Source: Kappaphycus alvarezii (Eukaryota > Rhodophyta > Florideophyceae > Gigartinales > Solieriaceae). From it: a DNA stretch of 64,000 bases. The DNA is taken from the NCBI GenBank assembly GCA_002205965.3, contig NADL03000784.1, forward strand, positions 1,178,001-1,242,000. The letters run 5' to 3'. Under the pieces are notes generated by a model, which was given only the letters and a program-made list of their open reading frames with translations, ran no database searches and was not told the DNA's origin. Position numbers and translations under genes: made by a program. Numbering within the stretch: the stretch's first letter is position 1; every line of letters begins with the position of its first letter. This document shows, piece by piece, positions 58,601 through 64,000 of the stretch.

Positions 58601-59132
58601 CTCTCGCCGATCGTCTTGCCATCCCCCCCTCCCCACCGCCGTATCATACATACCCGCCTTTGAGGTGGCCCTCGACAGTTTTTCTCGTACCTATCTACCT
58701 ACCGCTTGTATTTTGTGGCTTCTATTCAAGCTCAGCACCCCGAATTCCCCTCTTTTTCCCCGATTACCATCTCCAAAACATTCTTCAGCCTCTTTCACCC
58801 CCCCCCCTCGACCTCCACACCTACCTCAACACCAAACACATAACGTTCCTCCACATCTATTCGCTCACAACCGCCCTCAACACAGATCAACTCTCTCTTT
58901 GCAAACAACTCGTTCTTCTTTTTCCATATACCCAATCTTTTCCCCTCCCACCTCCCGCCGCTACCCACTCTCCCGCCCCGTGGTCACACATATCTCTACC
59001 TACCCCGTCGATCTACGCGCACCAAACCACAACATACTTCCACGAAGCACACACACACACACACACACCCAAGCCGCCCTCTTCAAATTACACCCTACAC
59101 TCCAATCACCAAAGTGCAACCAACAAATTCAA

Positions 59133-59998
59133 AATGCCTCTCCCGAATCTAAACCGCATTCCCCTCCCTAATCCGTCCCACAAGTCACATTTCCCCCTCC
59201 CACACCAACTCGCCCCGCCCTGTGATATGTTACCCCCCTCCTACCCACCTCCACCACCAACCCCAATACACCTTCACTCACACTCAGTGACTGCAGTGAC
59301 CTTTCGGTTTCCCCCGGCGACGACTCAAATTTGATCCACCAACCATACCTTCCTCACCCTCCCACACTTGTCAACCTCCCCACGGTTACCGTCCCGCCGC
59401 CCCCCCCAACCCCGCCCACCCTACCTGCTCTACCCGTGACGGTCTCGCCTCCGAAACCACCAGTCCGTCCCACTCCGCCCGGCCTCCCCGCTATGACTCC
59501 TGCAAAGGTCAATAAGAACAAGGCTATCAAGAAACATGCCCGCACCAGGACCAAGCTTCCGTCCAAGGTTCCATCCTCCTCTACTCCTACCCCGAGGTCA
59601 ACACGCCCGTCAAGTACAGGCCCATGATCACCAAGAAGGTCAGGAGCAGCAAGAGTAACATTCCGGGTGAGTCCCGTTACTGGACCCCGTCTGAACACAG
59701 GCTGTTTGTTGAGGCCCTGTTAAAGTATGGTCCCAAGGATCTAAAGTCGATCGCCGCTTATGTCGGTACCCGCAACATGATCCAGTGCAGGACTCATGAG
59801 CAAAAGTGCTTTATGCGTCTCATGCGTGAGGCGCAGCGTGATACGATGATAAGGAATGGTCAGGATCCTGATGGCAACTGCAATGATCCTGATAAAAAGT
59901 ACAAGCCGCCCAAGGATGTTTATTCAGTGCCTTCCTCGTGTGGGCTGAGTCTTCTCTGTGTGGTGAGTGAGGAGATGACGCGTGCTCTTGAGGATTAG
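59133..59998 (+). CDS. Myb/SANT-domain DNA-binding protein, two phase breaks
   Basis: The conserved part is in one frame (59624-59998). RYWTPSEHRLFVEALLKYGP, LKSIAAYVGTRNMIQCRTHE and QKCFMRLMRE form a single Myb repeat like the SHAQKYF-type Myb-related transcription factors, with the third tryptophan position replaced. Upstream, a proline-rich tail begins MPLPNLNRIPLPNPSHKS (ATG 59133), breaks phase at a 6-base C run (59233-59238), continues LSDCSDLSVSPGDDSNLIHQ and PAKVNKNKAIKKHARTRTK (basic, nuclear-signal-like), and breaks phase again near 59560-59582 before YPEVNTPVKYRPMITKKVRS. Each break is what one missing base would cause. The likely role is transcription control in the nucleus. Target genes are unknown. 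The stop is at 59998. Confidence 0.65.
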
Positions 59999-61000
59999 AC
60001 CATATTGGCCTGACACACGACGTGATTTGTACTTAATTATCCGTCGTTTGCACCTCGCTGCCTCGACTCGACGCAAGGTTTCTACTCACTGTCTGTTGTT
60101 GATCTTGACATGCGCACTTGTCCGACGTGTTGCCGGGGCCCTGTTTGCAACATTTGTACACGCTTGGTTGATCTTTTGTGTTTTTGTTATTGCGGTGTTC
60201 ATAGGTATTGCCGATTAGTTTATATCTCCTGGTAGAATTCAGGTTGAGTTGGTTTACTGGGTCGTTAACTTGGAGAAGACTGAGAATGCAGACGTAAGTG
60301 GATGTGTTGAGGAGTAGTGTTGGTTGAAAGTAGAGAATATTATTAAATTGTTATGCGTTATAACCTAGTACATGTTGATCTGCACAGCGTTGCAGGTCAT
60401 AGTGCTTTGGTTTTTATTGTTTACCACCTGTCCCTAGAAAAGTTGGGTTTTCTTTTTCAAGAGTTGTTCCAGGTGCGCTGGAGGGCAAAATGGGACGACT
60501 GTGTAACGAGTAGTGTAGTGAAAATGGTATTTTTTGTGGGAGGATTGGCCAAGAGGTTGAGATGCAGAGTGGAAGAAATGGTTGTTGACTCGGGTGTAAT
60601 TGCAAAGTGGGAATGTGGGTATGGATAAAAAGTGAACCTGAGAACGGGGTGGAATTGTTGGTTTGAGAGGTGTGGATGTGGATGTGTGGATGGGTGGGGT
60701 GGTTGTGGGTGTGAGGTGGTGGTGGACTGGACTGGAGTGGGCCAGGCTGGAGTGGGCTTGGGTGGGCCGGACGGGACGGGACGGGACGGGATGGGACGGG
60801 ATGGACTGGATTGCGGGGATGCGACTGGATTGCGGGGTTTGGGCGCACCGAGGACGCTATGCATCTTTTTTTTGTAAAAAAATTGGTGCAGCGGGACCCG
60901 GACGAGGATATCGATACAGTGCACAAAATTAATGTGCTGGAGCTCAAAGTCGGTGGCTTGTATGATCGCCATGGCCCACAGCATCACATTGTTCAACCCC
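59999..61000. other. 3' flank, GT-rich plus strand, no gene recognised
   Basis: From 60350 the plus strand is GT- and G-rich. Minus-strand frames (61041-60457, 60947-60414) are low-complexity after the first few dozen residues. A plus frame at 60811-61164 contains FFVKKLVQRDPDEDIDTVHK and is somewhat protein-like but unassigned. Confidence 0.4.
60773..60807 (+). repeat. GGGAC pentanucleotide microsatellite
   Basis: About seven copies of GGGAC or GGGAT in a row. Confidence 0.8.
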
Positions 61001-62480
61001 TTTCCACACGTGTACTGTACATACACACGTATCGGTACCAATACCCTCGTCGGGTGGATGCCGTTGGTTGTATTGTGTTTAATTCTCGATTCTTAAAAAT
61101 GGAAAACGAGAAACAAGTTGGCTTTCAGTTACCCCCGAGAATCATCAACAATACTACTTTATAATTATAGGGCCGAGAGAAAGTGTTGTTTTTGTGTCCG
61201 CTGTGTAAGCCATATTTTAATATAATAGAATAGAAATATACTGTACTATAAATATAATATAATATAATATAAAAATATATACAAAGTCGGGTAAATTATT
61301 TATTACTGAATACAGTCGAGTACATCGAGGTAGAGCGAGGGAGATTTAAGTTTCCAAATAGCAAGTTTAGTACAGTGTGCTACAGTATCACTTTAAGCAG
61401 AAAGCACAGCAAAACTGTACATCTAATTGTTGCATTTTTTTTATGGGAGTGCAGTTCAAATCAAAACAGTGTATATTGTACTCAAGTGTGCTGTACAGTA
61501 CAGGAGTACATAAGTAGTACTGTAGTTTCTCCAAGTGGTTGAACATGTACTGTACATAGCAATCCATGTCCTGTATCACTAATACTTGTGTCGGCTTTCA
61601 ATTATTCTATTTTCCCCTTCCTCGCCCTCAGCGAATACCGCAAATAGATACTATTGCGCTATAAAACAGAGATACATTCATCTCGTTGGCACAATGTTGC
61701 ACATATCAAACCTGGGACCTAAACTACTCTATTTTTAATACAAACGTCACATCTCCATCTGCCAAGCCTGTAAGCTCAAAACATTCTCGAATGCTACGTT
61801 GGGAAAATCTGCCTCTTGGCACGCACACGACATGGCTTTCATCCTGCAATCTGGCGCTCTTTCAAACTTCGTAACGACTAAACTTTTCGTTACAAATCGC
61901 ACCCAACCCAATACTGCCACTAATTTTCCTTCCCCATTTTCTTTACCGACAAACTTGCCACTCCAACTTGAATCCTACAACTTGTATCCGCCAAACGAAA
62001 AGGAGCACAAATCTCCCTAAACGGCATATGTGCAGCCGCCCAACCTCGTGCCCAATGCGGCCATCCAATTATCCTCCAGTCCCCTCCGTTCTCCAATCAA
62101 ACGCCTTCCACCACCCTGTCTTCCGAGCGATAGCCTCGTTCACTCCTCAAACAACTGACAAGCTCCGCGCCCTGAGCATAGATGCAGTCTACCGTGAATG
62201 CATCATCATACGCTTTTTAGGGTAGATCGGCGGCCGACATTCCTGTGTAGTGGCCTGTCATTGCCTTTGCTTAATTCTACAAAGATATTTTCGGTGCGGA
62301 AAAATCTTGACCAAATGGGTTTTCATTTTCGTTTGCAATCTTGTTTTAAACATCGTCCAGCTGCTATACTCGTTTGATTCGTCCTCTCAAATTGCCTAAC
62401 TTTCCGTTCATGCCTCTCCTGCGTGATAGTTTTTCTACACACAATGGTGTAGCATGCGTTTGGACGACCTCAACGATCAC
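61001..62480. other. intergenic DNA with microsatellite and palindrome-related repeats
   Basis: A TATAA-type AT microsatellite lies at about 61235-61280. TACTGTAC-related strings lie near 61010-61025, 61370-61385 and 61488-61560. Short plus frames at 61686-62225 have no recognisable content. Confidence 0.5.
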
Positions 62481-63400
62481 CGCCAAATTTATTCGGCCCC
62501 ACGGACTCGGTTGCTAGGGTCATCGGCCAATCTACAGGCGGGCTTTGTCTTTATTTTGGAAAGACGTCATCATATGTAGCCCTCATACAGCCGCTCTTTC
62601 TAGGACTCCCACTTTTTGGCGTACCGCATGACGCACTGCTGCACACTTGGTGCAGCAGTTCGTCATGCAGTTCGTCATGCGGTACCTGGCGTGAGTGGAA
62701 CAATTTGCTGCACCAAGTTTTGGTATAACGTCATGCGGAATACCAAGTTTTGGTATAACGTCATGGGGAATACTAAAAACTATAACGTCATGCGGAATAC
62801 CAAGTTTTGGTATAACGTCATGCGGAATACCAAAAACTTGGTGCAGCAAATTGTTCCACTCACACTCACGCCAGGTACTCGACTTTCCAAAGGGGTGCAA
62901 AGTTCCAAGGCTCAGGGTGGTACGTGTATAGCAACATGAGTCAGACTTTAACAACCCTCGGCAGAGATCGCGATTCGTTCCCTCACATTAACCTTCAGTT
63001 TATGCTACACCTGCTTGATAACTGTTCTACGTCGAGTCTTGTAGCATGCGCAAGGACGGAGTCCATGATCAGTGGCAAATATATGTATCCCCGACCACGG
63101 TCGTTGTCGGTTGAGTCATCCTCGTTGGAGTCATCGTCCAATCTACGGATGGCCCTTCGTCGTTATTGTGGAAATACACTATGATTTGTAGCCTTCATAT
63201 CGCTGCATACTGCAACCTGCCGAGTGGCGTCCGCTTTCTCTAGGACTCCTAGTTTTTGGCATGCCGCGTAACCAAATGATTCACTACGTGTGCAGCAAAT
63301 TGTTCCACTCAAGGCAGGTACTCGACTTTCCAAAGAGGTGTAAAAGTTCCAAGGCTCAGGATGCGTCCAGTGCAGCGACTTGTGTCGGACTCTACACCCG
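62340..63400. repeat. diverged tandem duplication, units of about 400-600 bp
   Basis: The blocks TGTAGCATGCG, CATCG.CCAATCTAC, TGTAGCC.TCATA, CTAGGACTCC, TTTTTGGC, GCAGCAAATTGTTCCACTCA, GGTACTCGACTTTCCAAAG and AGTTCCAAGGCTCAGG occur in the same order in 62340-62935 and again in 62995-63395. The first unit is longer because it contains an extra foldback structure (62621-62863). Confidence 0.75.
62621..62863. repeat. compound foldback with 27-bp perfect inverted repeat around a 30-bp tandem array
   Basis: Bases 62691-62717 are the exact reverse complement of 62837-62863. Between them lie four copies of a unit of about 30 bases (one shortened) built from ACCAAGTTTTGGTATAACG and TCATGCGGAAT, each itself able to form a small hairpin. 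Just ahead, 62621-62633 pairs perfectly with 62673-62685, enclosing a second stem (62636-62643 with 62651-62658). No coding capacity is supported. Confidence 0.8.
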
Positions 63401-63812
63401 TTTACTCCACACGCACCTCTCGGCAAAGGGCAGATCACGCAAACACCGCTCTTCTAAACGACTGGTCATAAAAAAGAAAGTGTCAAAAATCAGCATTGAC
63501 TACGCAACGCGGCTACAAGTGTCGAGTTAGCGGGTCCTCCACTATTAAAACGTCCGATTTGAGCACAGCCAGTTGCGCGTTGCTCCCGTCGCCATCACTG
63601 ACGCACTCACCGCCCTCTATGTTGCAACGCTGAGTGGGACATGATTACAGGGGTGCAAGCTAAATAAACACTGCTCGCTAGCTTAGCAAACCGGCGTGAG
63701 AAGAGTGCCCTTGCTGCACAGCGCAAATTAGTGTTCGGTACGGTCAACTAGCTAGGATAAATTGCAATTAAAAGATAATTCTCACGTTACAAGATTCTAT
63801 TTCTATTACGGA
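63401..63812. other. no gene recognised
   Basis: Ordinary intergenic sequence. A basic plus frame ending at 63530 has no recognisable domain. Confidence 0.4.
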
Positions 63813-64000
63813 AATGTCAGGAGAGAAGTTTATTCCTGTCGCCAGGATAGACTCAGCTAACCTACTACATCTTGTACGTGCAATCCTTACCCGAGTAAGA
63901 ACCAGGTGAAAATCCTCTCAATTTTAGGAGAGAAATTTGGGCAGTATCCGGGGAACTGGACTCGTTGTTCTGAAAGTCCATTTGTACCGTACATGTCATA
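63813..64000 (+). CDS. possible start of a gene running off the window
   Basis: ATG 63813 begins MSGEKFIPVARIDSANLLHL and VRAILTR, which stops at 63909 in its frame. The phase one base earlier continues SKNQVKILSILGEKFGQYPG and NWTRCSESPFVPYMS to the window end. Both parts read like globular protein and the join needs one added base near 63885-63895, as in other genes here. No family is recognised and the gene is incomplete. Confidence 0.3.

Noticed and set aside
1-64000. CRISPR array, bacterial operon or phage region
   Set aside because: There are no regularly spaced direct repeats of that kind, no Shine-Dalgarno-led gene strings, and spliceosomal introns are present.

Overview
The window looks like nuclear DNA of a eukaryote, most likely an alga and possibly a multicellular red alga. 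The host genes are few, compact and mostly intron-poor. They sit between large tracts of decayed transposons and intergenic DNA rich in the palindrome TACTGTACAGTA. The taxon is inferred from gene content (an IQM-type calmodulin-binding protein, a GT77-like Golgi glycosyltransferase, a DDT/WHIM chromatin protein, a meiotic MSH5) and from the retroelement types. I cannot prove it from sequence alone. No rRNA, tRNA, CRISPR or bacterial operon was seen.

Layout. 0.5-1.4 kb: an IQM-like gene broken by one frameshift. 1.5-5.5 kb: AT-rich gene-free DNA. 5.5-13 kb: a decayed Ty3/gypsy retrotransposon split inside its integrase by a 3.4-kb DNA transposon that still has terminal inverted repeats. 14.1-15.7 kb: a pogo/Tigger-type transposase pseudogene. 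17.6-22.8 kb: two head-to-tail non-LTR elements on the minus strand, with a reverse transcriptase and a restriction-like endonuclease-type C-terminus. 23.7-28 kb: a membrane-protein-like remnant and a strongly decayed LINE carrying many short foldbacks. 29.3-38 kb: the gene-rich island. MSH5 (minus, four exons) and a PRA1 family gene (minus) face a DDT/WHIM chromatin protein gene (plus) across a promoter full of the palindrome, and a BUD20/ZNF593-type zinc-finger gene (minus) converges on the last one. 40 kb: an ankyrin-repeat gene with a tandemly duplicated terminal exon. 42.0-42.9 kb: a third copy of the non-LTR C-terminus. 47.5 kb: a possible small two-exon gene. 50.2-52.7 kb: a type II membrane glycosyltransferase. 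59.1-60.0 kb: a Myb/SANT protein. 62.6-63.4 kb: a diverged tandem repeat, one unit of which holds a perfect 27-bp inverted repeat around a 30-bp tandem array. 63.8 kb to the end: the possible start of a further gene.

Most conserved genes here are interrupted by single-base phase changes, and in nearly every case the phase is that expected if one base were missing from the sequence, often in a C or G run. Because the protein families stay recognisable on both sides, the simplest reading is consensus error in the assembly rather than real gene death. Genuine decay of a gene island is the alternative. The most unusual intact biology is the duplicated terminal exon at 40.6-40.9 kb, the palindrome family concentrated in upstream regions, and long AC-rich, stop-poor minus-strand tracts that lie beside palindrome clusters and may be non-coding transcription units.
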